From: JABJOR01 sp965603075
Lineage (GTDB): Bacteria > Pseudomonadota > Alphaproteobacteria > Rhodospirillales > Casp-alpha2
DNA: 64,000 nucleotides
Assembly: GCA_965603075.1 (NCBI GenBank)
Contig: CBFDBO010000012.1
Coordinates: 1 to 64,000 of the forward strand
Direction: 5' to 3'
Part shown: positions 54,426 to 63,174 of the stretch, in pieces
Layout: every line of letters begins with the position of its first letter
How positions within the stretch are numbered: position 1 is the first letter of the stretch
Position numbers and translations under genes: made by a program
The notes under the pieces: generated by a model
Told to the model about the DNA's origin: nothing
The model's input: the letters and a program-made list of their open reading frames with translations, nothing else
The model's database searches: none

Positions 54426-55790
54426 ATGGAAAAAGTTAAAGCCGTCATGAGTTGGCTGTTAAAGCCAGAGGATAAATCAAAACAGGATCGCTCAGAAGAG
54501 AGCTTTACCCCTGCCGGGATCAATGCGAACTACGCGGTATCAATCCGGGTGGCTAGTTTTGATGGTCCAGAGGGCGCGACGGTAACCAAACGTATTATTT
54601 CGACCCTGTCACGGGTACCAGAGGTCAAAGTGAAGGGCATGCGCAGTGCGCTCCATATTCCAAATAAAAAAACGGCTATTGAAGGCCTGATTGCAGCGGC
54701 TGAAAAAGGCCGCGATTGGTTGAAACGCGAACAAGCCGAAGTTTTGGTATGGGGTCAAATTGATCCAAAAACCCGCCTCATCACCATGCGGTTTTTGCCC
54801 GTAAATGGCGCACCGGAGGGCCGACCGGGGGCCATTGGCATGGGCGATGTACTTGAATTACCTTTGCATTACAGCCCCGAAGTGGATGATGTGATCGCCG
54901 CCGCCGCCCTTTGCGCCGGGGCGTCAACCCAAGCCGGTAGCCGTGAAAGCCATACAGAACAACTCCGTGATTTAACCGCCCGCGTGGTCCCGTTGGGGGC
55001 CATTGAAATTCCGGGCCTCGATCAGGTGCAATTGGTTAGCGTCTTGCAAACCATTGCTAACGTGATCACCACGGACGCACGGGGCAGCCAATTTGGCATT
55101 TCGAAGGCGTTGGAGGTCTATTTACGGGCGATCCGACTTATTCCATCGGATTTAATAAGCGCGCCTCGTCAAGCCTTGATGTATTCTCAATACGGCGCGG
55201 CCCTTCTTGCCTCTGGCGCGAAATCGGATGACATTGAATCCTTTGAAAAAGCTGTCGAGGCCTATCGTTCCGCCATTGGTGTCCTAAGTATGTCCTCTTA
55301 TCCGCACGATTGGGCGCTCAATCATATACGGTTGGGACTGGCCATATATCAATTGGCCCAGAGAAAAGATCAAGCCAAGTTTATGGGCGAGGCCATCAAA
55401 GCACTTGAAAAGGCCTTAGTCGTTTATACCCGTGGGTCTAATCCGGGGCGTTGGGCTGAAGTTAAAAATCATATCGGTATCGTTATGTCCGCTATGGGGG
55501 AGGCGCTTTCCAACAATGAGATGCTGGAACGTGCTATTGAAGCCTTCGATGATGCATTAGATGTTCGAAAACGTGAAATCGTTGTGGTGCAGTGGGCGCA
55601 AACCACCAATAACATGGGGGCCGCGGCCTTTGCGCTGGCGAAACGAACAGAAGATATGGCGTTGATGCAACAAGCGGCCTATGCCTTTCAAGGTGCCATA
55701 GAGGTTTACCGCCAAATCGGTCAGGAACAACGCGCCCACATAATCCAAAAAAACCTGAATCGGGTTCAAGCTTATCTTGGTAGCGGATAA
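54426..55790 (+). CDS. Tetratricopeptide-repeat protein of unknown function
   Basis: A 454-residue protein. After a polar N-terminus, residues about 38-165 look like an alpha/beta domain (YAVSIRVASFDGPEGATVTKRI, AEVLVWGQIDPKTRLITMRFLP), perhaps related to nucleotide-independent sensor domains, and residues about 215-450 are TPR-like helical repeats (ALEVYLRAIRLIPSD, FEKAVEAYRSAIGVL, AIKALEKALVVYTRG, AIEAFDDALDVRKRE, AAYAFQGAIEVYRQIG). No signal peptide or membrane helix. TPR proteins scaffold complexes; the partner is not evident. The gene follows the SDHAF4 gene by 77 bases and may share its promoter. Confidence 0.72.
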   Translation: MEKVKAVMSWLLKPEDKSKQDRSEESFTPAGINANYAVSIRVASFDGPEGATVTKRIISTLSRVPEVKVKGMRSALHIPNKKTAIEGLIAAAEKGRDWLKREQAEVLVWGQIDPKTRLITMRFLPVNGAPEGRPGAIGMGDVLELPLHYSPEVDDVIAAAALCAGASTQAGSRESHTEQLRDLTARVVPLGAIEIPGLDQVQLVSVLQTIANVITTDARGSQFGISKALEVYLRAIRLIPSDLISAPRQALMYSQYGAALLASGAKSDDIESFEKAVEAYRSAIGVLSMSSYPHDWALNHIRLGLAIYQLAQRKDQAKFMGEAIKALEKALVVYTRGSNPGRWAEVKNHIGIVMSAMGEALSNNEMLERAIEAFDDALDVRKREIVVVQWAQTTNNMGAAAFALAKRTEDMALMQQAAYAFQGAIEVYRQIGQEQRAHIIQKNLNRVQAYLGSG

Positions 55791-55820
55791 AATATTGTTT
55801 TGTAATGGGTAAGGCCGTCT

Positions 55821-56639
55821 TTAGCGCAGAGCCTTGAAACCCCGTAAATGGGTTGGGCGCAGGCCCCCGACTTCAGCAGCAACCGCGATGGCTTTTTTAA
55901 CATCTATCCAATGGGCTAAATAGTCTGCACCAAAGCTTTCTTGCAACTGGGCGTTTAAGGGGCCTTCAAGTTGCTCGACCTCAAACCGCGAGATCTTTGC
56001 AAACCAATCATTACGGTCCCGGGTTTGTACGTCGGTAAACCCAGCCGTCACCAGACGTTCTTCCATTCGCGCCGCGCTCGCGATGGCGAAAGCCAAATGA
56101 TGGACGACCTTAAAGCGTTCCAATGCCGGAATGGCATTCTCGCCACCCCCCGATAACCAGTCAGAGGCCACAAAAACACCGCCGGGTTTGAGCACCCGTA
56201 TAATTTCCAAAAAAAGCGCGGGTTTATCGGGAATATGGATCATGGAGTCTTTGCTGAAGACCAGATCAAAAGTATCGTTGGAAAAGGGCAGTGGGCCAGG
56301 GTTAACCAATTGGGGCTGAACGATATCAGACAAACCGGCTTCACGGATATTTTTTACCGCCTGTTTGATGAGTTGCGGTTCGATGTCGATACCGATGACG
56401 CTTCCCGCGTGATGATCACGGGCCAATGTTAGGGCGGGGCCGCCGACCCCGGTTCCAATATCAAGGACTGATTTTCCGTTTAAATCCAGCCCCTTAACGA
56501 TCTCGCCCACTTCATCCTGCCCGCCGGGGGAGAGGAAACCTCTGCCCCACAACAATTGCAGTCGTTCGGTGAACTGTTCAGGGTATTGGATTTCATCACA
56601 CTTCTGGGTTTTTTCACACGCTTGGGTTTTTTCACTCAT
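55821..56639 (-). CDS. SAM-dependent methyltransferase (phosphoethanolamine N-methyltransferase-like)
   Basis: A 272-residue class I methyltransferase: SVLDIGTGVGGPALTLARDH and VIGIDIEPQLIKQA form the SAM site, PFSNDTFDLVFSKDSMIHIPDK and IRVLKPGGVFVASDW complete the fold. The spacing and the IHIPDKP motif recall phosphoethanolamine/sarcosine-type N-methyltransferases, so an osmolyte or phospholipid head-group acceptor is possible. The N-terminus (MSEKTQACEKTQKCDEIQ) comes from an 18-base direct repeat and is not part of the fold. It lies 46 bases from acs on the same strand. Confidence 0.75.
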   Translation of the reverse strand: MSEKTQACEKTQKCDEIQYPEQFTERLQLLWGRGFLSPGGQDEVGEIVKGLDLNGKSVLDIGTGVGGPALTLARDHHAGSVIGIDIEPQLIKQAVKNIREAGLSDIVQPQLVNPGPLPFSNDTFDLVFSKDSMIHIPDKPALFLEIIRVLKPGGVFVASDWLSGGGENAIPALERFKVVHHLAFAIASAARMEERLVTAGFTDVQTRDRNDWFAKISRFEVEQLEGPLNAQLQESFGADYLAHWIDVKKAIAVAAEVGGLRPTHLRGFKALR

Positions 56640-56685
56640 GGGGCTGTTTACAGTCCTTATGGGTGTTGATATCGCAATAATGCCG

Positions 56686-58632
56686 TCATTCTATCCGGTT
56701 TTGGCGGTTTTCGATTAAGTCCTCTACAACGGACGGATCGGCGAGGGTGGATGTATCACCCAGATTAGAGAAGTCGTCCTCACCAATTTTGCGTAAAATA
56801 CGTCGCATGATTTTACCCGAACGGGTTTTGGGTAAACCCGGTGCCCATTGCAGCCAATCTGGGCTGGCGATGGGGCCAATTTCTTTGCGGACCCAAGTAA
56901 CAAGTTCTTTGCGCAGGGCATCACTGGGCTCCACGCCAACATTTAACGTTACGTAAGCGTAAATACCTTGGCCTTTTATGTCATGGGGGGCGCCAACAAC
57001 GGCAGCTTCGGCAACGTCATGGTGGGCAACAAGCGCACTTTCCACCTCCGCCGTTCCCATACGGTGACCGGAAACGTTGATCACATCGTCCACCCGTCCG
57101 GTGATCCAGTAATAACCGTCTTCATCGCGACGACAGCCGTCGCCGGTGAAGTATTTTCCGGGGTAGGTTGAGAAGTAAGTATCTTCAAAGCGTTGGTGAT
57201 CGCCATAAACCGAGCGCATTTGACCGGGCCAGCTCTCTCTAATGACGAGGTTTCCTTCGCAGGCGCCATCGTGCGGCACGCCATCGGCATCGACGATTTC
57301 TGGCTGGATACCAAAAAATGGTTTCGTAGCCGAACCGGGTTTTAAATCAATAGCACCGGCCAGCGGGGTGATGAGAATACCACCCGTTTCGGTTTGCCAC
57401 CACGTATCCACAATGGGGCAACGGCCTTCGCCGACCACATTATAATACCACATCCATGCCTCTGGATTGATCGGTTCGCCCACCGATCCAAGCAACCGTA
57501 GAGATTTACGAGAGGTCTTTTTGACCGGCTCATCCCCTTCGCGCATTAAGGCTCTTAAAGCTGTCGGTGCGGTATAGAAGATATTGACGTTGTGTTTGTC
57601 GCAAACTTGCCAAAACCGGGATACATCGGGGTAATTAGGTACACCTTCAAACATCAACGTGATGGCACCGTTCGCAAGCGGTCCATAGACGATGTAGCTG
57701 TGACCGGTGACCCAGCCCACGTCGGCTGTACACCAATAAACATCACCATCATGGTAATCGAATACATATTGGTGGGTCATGGCCGCATAGACCATGTATC
57801 CGCCCGTGGTGTGTAATACCCCTTTGGGTTTGCCCGTTGATCCGGATGTGTAAAGAATAAACATCGGATCTTCGGCGTTCATCTCGGCCGGTTCGCACGT
57901 GGCGGGCACATTTTCGCATGCTTCGTGATACCAAACATCGCGGGTCTCATCCCAACCCACATCGCCGCCTGTGGCCTTGACCACAAAGACTGTATCTACG
58001 GTTGGGCACATGGCGACGGCGGCGTCGGTATTGGCTTTCAATGGAATGGGCTTGCCGCCGCGCACGCCTTCGTCGGCGGTGATTACACAATGGCTGTCAC
58101 AATCTTGAATACGCCCGGCCAGCGCGTCGGGCGAAAATCCACCAAACACGATTGAATGGACAGCCCCGATGCGGACACAAGCCAACATGGCGTAGGCTGC
58201 TTCGGGGATCATGGGCATGTAAAGCGTGACCACGCTGCCTTTTTTAACGCCGCGCGCCTTCATGGCATTAGCCAGCTTGCAGACTTTATCATGCAGCTCT
58301 TGATAGGTAATCGTTTTGGAAACGGAAGGATCATCGCCTTCCCAAATAATAGCGGTCTGGGTGCCCCGGGTGGCGAGGTGGCGATCGATACAATTGACCG
58401 ACGCATTTAAGGTGCCGTCCTCATACCATTTAATCGAAACACCGGGTTTATTATAATTAACGTTTTTAACCTTGGTGTAAGGCTTCATCCAGTCGAGACG
58501 TTTACCCTGTTCGCCCCAAAAACCATCTGGATCATCAACAGATTGTTGGTACATGGCCTGATACTTCGCCGCATCAATGTGGGCATGGCGTGCAACATCG
58601 GCGGGTACGGGAAAAATGTGTTCTTCGCTCAT
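56686..58632 (-). CDS. acs: Acetyl-CoA synthetase
   Basis: A 648-residue AMP-forming acetyl-CoA synthetase of normal length. The ATP-binding YTSGSTGKPKG, WWQTETGG, YFTGDGCRRDEDGYYWITGRVDDVINVSGHRMGTAEVE and the C-terminal SGKIMRR with the catalytic/acetylatable lysine at 607 are all present. It activates acetate to acetyl-CoA in the cytoplasm. A GGGGAG ribosome binding site precedes the ATG, and a good sigma70-like promoter candidate lies at 58681-58708. Highly conserved, with little doubt on function. Confidence 0.96.
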   Translation of the reverse strand: MSEEHIFPVPADVARHAHIDAAKYQAMYQQSVDDPDGFWGEQGKRLDWMKPYTKVKNVNYNKPGVSIKWYEDGTLNASVNCIDRHLATRGTQTAIIWEGDDPSVSKTITYQELHDKVCKLANAMKARGVKKGSVVTLYMPMIPEAAYAMLACVRIGAVHSIVFGGFSPDALAGRIQDCDSHCVITADEGVRGGKPIPLKANTDAAVAMCPTVDTVFVVKATGGDVGWDETRDVWYHEACENVPATCEPAEMNAEDPMFILYTSGSTGKPKGVLHTTGGYMVYAAMTHQYVFDYHDGDVYWCTADVGWVTGHSYIVYGPLANGAITLMFEGVPNYPDVSRFWQVCDKHNVNIFYTAPTALRALMREGDEPVKKTSRKSLRLLGSVGEPINPEAWMWYYNVVGEGRCPIVDTWWQTETGGILITPLAGAIDLKPGSATKPFFGIQPEIVDADGVPHDGACEGNLVIRESWPGQMRSVYGDHQRFEDTYFSTYPGKYFTGDGCRRDEDGYYWITGRVDDVINVSGHRMGTAEVESALVAHHDVAEAAVVGAPHDIKGQGIYAYVTLNVGVEPSDALRKELVTWVRKEIGPIASPDWLQWAPGLPKTRSGKIMRRILRKIGEDDFSNLGDTSTLADPSVVEDLIENRQNRIE

Positions 58633-58680
58633 TATGTGGATACTCCCCTAATTCATATGGAATTGTGTATTCATAATTAA

Positions 58681-58708
58681 ATTATGCCACAAATGCCCAT
58701 GATGACAA
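58681..58708 (-). promoter_or_regulatory. Candidate sigma70-type promoter of acs
   Basis: On the minus strand TTGTCA (58703-58708) and CATAAT (58681-58686) each match the consensus at five of six positions, with a 16-base spacer, and the -10 lies about 48 bases before the acs ATG. Plausible by sequence and position. Confidence 0.4.
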
Positions 58709-58760
58709 GCGAGGTCGATGCTTGACCCTGCATTCTTTAAGTGGACATGGGTAAAGCTCT

Positions 58761-60650
58761 TTAGGGTAGGGTTTCTTCTTTGATGTAGTTTGCGGCGAGG
58801 AGGTAGAAAGAAATAGCCTTGTTGATAAGGTTTGATGCGACTGTATCGTCATTTGAAATCACGCTGCCATCAACACCTTGCACAACGCGGACTGTTTGCT
58901 GGGGACGTAATTCAACGATTTTATCATCCTCCATATAACCAACGGTTAGATAGTTTGCCATGAAAGCGCGTTGGTTCGTTCGGCCTTCATCCAAAATGTT
59001 TTGACCAAAAAACTTCGATTGATACGGTACGTTAAGCATCGCCAAAATGGTGGGCGCCACATCGATGAGAGAGGCGGTACTGTCGACCCGGCCCGGTGTG
59101 ACAAAGCCAGGGGCGTAAATCCACATGGGGATGCGGAAATTCTTTGGTGGTAAATCAATGCGTCCGCGTCCGCCGGATGTGTGGTCGGACACCAAAATAA
59201 ACACCGTATTATCAAACCAAGGTTTATCGCGGGCTCGCTCAAGGAAATCGCCAATCGCCCAGTCGGTGTATTTAACCGCGCCCGCGCGACTGGTTTTCGA
59301 GGGGATATCGATACGACCTTCGGGATAGGTATAAGGCCGGTGATTACTGGTGGTCATGATATGGGCAAAAAACGGTTGGGAGGTCGCATCAATGGCATCA
59401 ATGGTCTCTAAGGACAGGGTATACAAATCTTCGTCGGCAACACCCCAGATGGTTTCGTGGTGGATATCGGCGTCGTCAATGTCGGTACGATCAAAGACCT
59501 CGTACCCATTACCAGAGAAAAAGTTATGCATATTATCAAAAAAGCTGTAACCGCCGTAAAGGTAGACGCTTTTGTAGCCTTGATCATTAAGCACGGAACC
59601 CAACGATTGTAAGCCTTTGTTGCGGGTTCGTATGGGAACCGCGCGACCAGGGGTGGGGGGAAGGGACAGCGTGATGGCTTCTAAACCCCGCACCGTACGC
59701 AGACCCGTGGCATAGAGGTCATGGAAACTGAGGGATTCTTTGACTAATCCGGATAAATTAGGGGTTAGACCTTCATGACCACCAAAGGCTTCCACATATT
59801 TTGATCCTAAACTCTCGATATTAATCAGCACAATATTGCGTTTAATGGCCGCCATATTGGGTGCAATGGCGCGATCAACGCGGGTTCCATCACTGACGGA
59901 ATAGGTTTCTGCAATGATGGGCTTCGATATACTTTCCGGGACCGTGGCGTAAAAAACAGGGTAGCTCAGATCATTATTGTTAAAGGCTCGAAACAAAGCG
60001 TAATGACCATTCCAAGCGAGCTCCCGCTCGACGGGTTTGCCCAGTAAGTTGTTGGGGCCATCTCCGATAACAAAAAATGACATGAGGGGGAGCAAGCCAA
60101 TGCCGACTGTACGTGTCAGGCGACCTTTGATTGCGGGGCTTTTCAAACCCGCCACGGCTAAATATTTACGACCGATGGTGGCGAGCACGACACCCGTTAC
60201 CACAACGATCACAGCCAAGATGGCTTCCATGGGATATGATTGCCAGATATTGCCAAAGACTTCGCGGGTATAGACCAAATAATCCACCGCAATGAAGTTG
60301 AAACGGGAGGAAAACTCGTTCCAGAATAGAAACTCTGAGCCAACATTAAAGACCATACTACCGGCAAATCCGGCAAATAGTGCTGACGATAACCATTTAT
60401 GGATGCTGCGTCCGCGTACCGAATTGGAACACGCTAATGCAATTATTGCAAAAGGGATCAACATCCACGCAAGGGCCGCTACGTCATAAAGTAAACCAAT
60501 GGAGAATATTTTTATAAGGGTAGTGAGGGATGTATAAACCTCTGCGTCCCCTTCAAATACCATCAGCATTATGCGAATGAGAAAGCTCATGCCAAGATAA
60601 AGTTTAGCAAAAATCCATATAGTATCGTAACGCGAACCAGCAGAAGTCAT
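58761..60650 (-). CDS. LtaS-like membrane sulfatase/phosphoglycerol transferase family protein
   Basis: A 629-residue alkaline-phosphatase-superfamily protein. The first 215 residues hold about five membrane helices (FAKLYLGMSFLIRIMLMVF, IGLLYDVAALAWMLIPFAIIAL, AILAVIVVVTGVVLATIG), followed by a periplasmic sulfatase domain: NIVLINIESLGSKYV with the metal-binding Glu, LYATGLRTVRGLEA with the likely nucleophilic Thr, and FILVSDHTSGGRG with the metal-binding Asp-His. Relatives transfer phosphoglycerol or phosphoethanolamine to glycans or lipids. The ATG at 60650 is preferred over 60761, which would overlap the YciI gene. Substrate unknown. Confidence 0.85.
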   Translation of the reverse strand: MTSAGSRYDTIWIFAKLYLGMSFLIRIMLMVFEGDAEVYTSLTTLIKIFSIGLLYDVAALAWMLIPFAIIALACSNSVRGRSIHKWLSSALFAGFAGSMVFNVGSEFLFWNEFSSRFNFIAVDYLVYTREVFGNIWQSYPMEAILAVIVVVTGVVLATIGRKYLAVAGLKSPAIKGRLTRTVGIGLLPLMSFFVIGDGPNNLLGKPVERELAWNGHYALFRAFNNNDLSYPVFYATVPESISKPIIAETYSVSDGTRVDRAIAPNMAAIKRNIVLINIESLGSKYVEAFGGHEGLTPNLSGLVKESLSFHDLYATGLRTVRGLEAITLSLPPTPGRAVPIRTRNKGLQSLGSVLNDQGYKSVYLYGGYSFFDNMHNFFSGNGYEVFDRTDIDDADIHHETIWGVADEDLYTLSLETIDAIDATSQPFFAHIMTTSNHRPYTYPEGRIDIPSKTSRAGAVKYTDWAIGDFLERARDKPWFDNTVFILVSDHTSGGRGRIDLPPKNFRIPMWIYAPGFVTPGRVDSTASLIDVAPTILAMLNVPYQSKFFGQNILDEGRTNQRAFMANYLTVGYMEDDKIVELRPQQTVRVVQGVDGSVISNDDTVASNLINKAISFYLLAANYIKEETLP

Positions 60651-60675
60651 AGATAAGGCCTTTAGAATTACAGGT

Positions 60676-60963
60676 TTATAGAGCGGGAAGCACTTGTTTC
60701 CAAGCGTTGATAGATACGCTCTCGAAAAGGCCCGCTTTTGCGTAAGGATCTGCCGCGGCAAAGGCTTCGGCCTCTGACTTGTTATCGAAATCCAAGATCA
60801 GAATGCTGCCGACCATCGATGTTTCATCATCACCCAGCATAGGGCCAATAGCGTGGGCACGATGGGCGGCGTGCTCTTTTAGAAATTCCAGGTGCAGGGG
60901 GCGGTTGTCTGCGCGGATGGTGCCTGCATCTTTTCTATCATGGCAAACGATGGCGTATAACAT
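60676..60963 (-). CDS. YciI-family protein
   Basis: A 95-residue ferredoxin-like alpha/beta protein: MLYAIVCHDRKDAGTIR, RAHAIGPMLGDDE and GSILILDFDNKSEAEAFAAADPYAKAGLFE are the family motifs. YciI proteins have a conserved His-Asp pair and uncertain function. ATG at 60963 gives the usual length; a longer frame from 60987 adds eight residues. It lies 37 bases after gpsA on the same strand, a common alphaproteobacterial order (tsaD-gpsA-yciI). Confidence 0.88.
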   Translation of the reverse strand: MLYAIVCHDRKDAGTIRADNRPLHLEFLKEHAAHRAHAIGPMLGDDETSMVGSILILDFDNKSEAEAFAAADPYAKAGLFESVSINAWKQVLPAL

Positions 60964-61000
60964 GCGGTGTATCCTTTTAAAGGTCATTTAAAGAGTGTTT

Positions 61001-62005
61001 TTATGAATGTTCGCTTGTTACGGGACGGGCCAGTAATTCTGCGATGGTCGTATCAATATCTGCGCCAGCGTTCAAGACTTGATGCACGGCGTGACAGATG
61101 GGCATTTGAACATTTTGTTGCTCGGCTAATTGGCTCAGTGCTTGGGCGGAAAATACCCCTTCGGCAACCGTAATTCGATTTTTGAGTATATCTTGTAAAC
61201 TTTCGCCCTTACCCAAAGCGACCCCCAGCGAGAAATTGCGCGATTGCATGGCATTACAAGTTAACGTGAGATCGCCTATGCCGGACAAACCGCTAGATGT
61301 TTCACGCACGCCCCCCATGGCAATACCCAACCGAATAATTTCGGCGAGCCCGCGTGTGATCAATGCTGCGCGGGCATTATCGCCCAACCCCCGTCCTTCG
61401 CTGATACCACAGGCTATCGCCAAGACATTTTTGACCACGCCCCCGATTTCGGTCCCGATTACGTCCCCGGAACGGTATAATCTAAAATGGTTGGTGCTGA
61501 GCGCCTGACACAAGGCATCCTGTAATTCAGGGTCTTTTGTGGCAAGGGTCGCCGCCCCCGGCATTTTGCGGGCGACCTCCCCGGCAAATGTGGGGCCCGA
61601 TAACACCGCAAGGGGCGCGTTTGGTAGGGTCTCGGCGCACACATCGTTCATGAATTTTAACGTGCCGCTTTCGATGCCTTTAGAGCATAAAATGGCGGGA
61701 ACACCCGCACTCCATTGATCGGTTAAATTTTGGGTGACCTGTCTGACCACTTGCGCGGGCGTGACGATTAACACCGCATCGGTCGCGATGGCCTCCGCGA
61801 TGGTATTGGTGACTGTAATGTCGGCTTCCAACCTAACACCGGGCAGATAGGTTTCATTTATACGGGTTTGTTGCAAATCACTTGCCAGTTGCGGGTTGTG
61901 TTCCCAAAGCGTGACGGTATTGCCGGCGCGTGCAGCCACACAGGCCAAAGCCGTACCCCACGCTCCCGCGCCCAATACCCCAATTTTTTTAATGTCATTA
62001 CTCAT
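61001..62005 (-). CDS. gpsA: NAD(P)-dependent glycerol-3-phosphate dehydrogenase
   Basis: A 334-residue protein with the NAD site GVLGAGAWGTALA, LSGPTFAGEVARKMP, KNVLAIACGISEGRGLGDNARAALITRGLAEI and ETSSGLSGIGDLTLTC, which together are specific to GpsA. It reduces dihydroxyacetone phosphate to sn-glycerol 3-phosphate for phospholipid synthesis. I take the ATG at 62005; a TTG at 62041 would only add 12 residues without similarity. A small gap of 45 bases separates it from tsaD. Confidence 0.95.
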   Translation of the reverse strand: MSNDIKKIGVLGAGAWGTALACVAARAGNTVTLWEHNPQLASDLQQTRINETYLPGVRLEADITVTNTIAEAIATDAVLIVTPAQVVRQVTQNLTDQWSAGVPAILCSKGIESGTLKFMNDVCAETLPNAPLAVLSGPTFAGEVARKMPGAATLATKDPELQDALCQALSTNHFRLYRSGDVIGTEIGGVVKNVLAIACGISEGRGLGDNARAALITRGLAEIIRLGIAMGGVRETSSGLSGIGDLTLTCNAMQSRNFSLGVALGKGESLQDILKNRITVAEGVFSAQALSQLAEQQNVQMPICHAVHQVLNAGADIDTTIAELLARPVTSEHS

Positions 62006-62050
62006 GCGATCATATATGGGCGGTTGAGGCGTTTGGGTCAAGCATGCGGG

Positions 62051-63079
62051 TCACGCATGTGGATCAAGAGGCCAGCGGGGCCGAGGCTTGAAATCTAAGG
62101 GATCGGAATGCCCCAGCTTAAGATGTTCGATACCGGCCCACGCCACCATGGCGGCATTATCGGTACACAAATGTATCGGTGGCGCAACTAAGACCATTCC
62201 ATGGTCATGGGTTAGTTGTTCTAACCGGTCGCGGAGATAGACGTTGGCGGCCACTCCGCCAGCGACAACCAGAGTATTGCCATCCGGAAAATTGCTCTGA
62301 AATAACTCTATTGCGTTTTTGCAACGATCTGCGAGCGCGTCCCCGGCGGCGGCTTGGAAGCTGGCGCAAAGATCATTGACGTCCTGTTCTCGCAAATCAC
62401 CGGGGGGTAGCTTTTCAACGGTTTGGCGAACAGCTGTTTTAAGTCCTGAGAAGGAAAAGTCACATCCCGGTCGGCCTTTCATGGGGCGCGGTAACGCAAA
62501 TCGTTTGGGGTTGCCTAATGTGGCGGCGACTTCAACCGCCGGGCCACCGGGATAGCCTAACCCTAACATTTTGGCGGTTTTATCAAAGGCTTCGCCGAGC
62601 GCGTCATCGACCGTGGTCCCTAATCGATGAAATTTTCCAACGCCTTCCACACTCAATAACTGGCAATGACCGCCGGAGACCAATAACAATAGATACGGAA
62701 ACGTAACGTCTGTGCCTAAGCGCACGGTCAGGGCGTGGGCTTCCAGATGATTGACCGCCACAAAGGGGATGTTCCGCGCCAGCGCGATGGCTTTGGCGGC
62801 CATCACACCAACCATGACCCCGCCGATCAAACCCGGTCCGCTGGTGGCGGCGACACCGTCCAGATCGGAGAAATCCATGCGGGCCTCGCTGAGCGCCTCG
62901 GCAATGATGCCGTCTAGATGGTCTAGGTGGGAGCGGGCGGCAATTTCGGGTACCACGCCGCCATAGGGGCGGTGCTCCTCAATCTGGCTGAGTACCACAT
63001 TGGAATGAACCGTTCCGCCATCATCAATGATGGCGGCGGCGGTCTCGTCACAGCTTGTTTCAATACCCAGAATATTCAT
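62051..63079 (-). CDS. tsaD: tRNA N6-adenosine threonylcarbamoyltransferase TsaD
   Basis: A 342-residue Kae1/TsaD protein. MNILGIETSCDETAAAIID opens the ASKHA fold, the iron-binding histidines are H111 and H115 in NHLEAH, and LLVSGGHCQLL, LGEAFDKTAKMLGLGYPGGP, KGRPGCDFSFSGLKTA and VVAGGVAANVYLRDRL follow. It completes t6A37 modification of ANN-decoding tRNAs. It is divergent from hemC across 95 bases, an order widespread in alphaproteobacteria. Confidence 0.96.
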   Translation of the reverse strand: MNILGIETSCDETAAAIIDDGGTVHSNVVLSQIEEHRPYGGVVPEIAARSHLDHLDGIIAEALSEARMDFSDLDGVAATSGPGLIGGVMVGVMAAKAIALARNIPFVAVNHLEAHALTVRLGTDVTFPYLLLLVSGGHCQLLSVEGVGKFHRLGTTVDDALGEAFDKTAKMLGLGYPGGPAVEVAATLGNPKRFALPRPMKGRPGCDFSFSGLKTAVRQTVEKLPPGDLREQDVNDLCASFQAAAGDALADRCKNAIELFQSNFPDGNTLVVAGGVAANVYLRDRLEQLTHDHGMVLVAPPIHLCTDNAAMVAWAGIEHLKLGHSDPLDFKPRPRWPLDPHA

Positions 63080-63115
63080 CTATCGAGTTTCTCGGTCTCA
63101 GTTGTTGCAAAGCAC

Positions 63116-63143
63116 TTAACGCAGGGTCATAAACAGTTATAAT
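63116..63143 (+). promoter_or_regulatory. Candidate sigma70-type promoter of hemC, inside a 6-1-6 palindrome
   Basis: A perfect TATAAT at 63138-63143 is preceded at 16 bases by TTAACG (four of six matches to TTGACA), and lies 31 bases before the hemC GTG. The same spot carries a perfect inverted repeat AGTTAT-A-ATAACT at 63135-63147, which could be an operator or follow simply from the AT-rich -10 sequence. Confidence 0.4.
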
Positions 63144-63174
63144 AACTATACAAGTTTAATTGGAGCGTCAAAGC

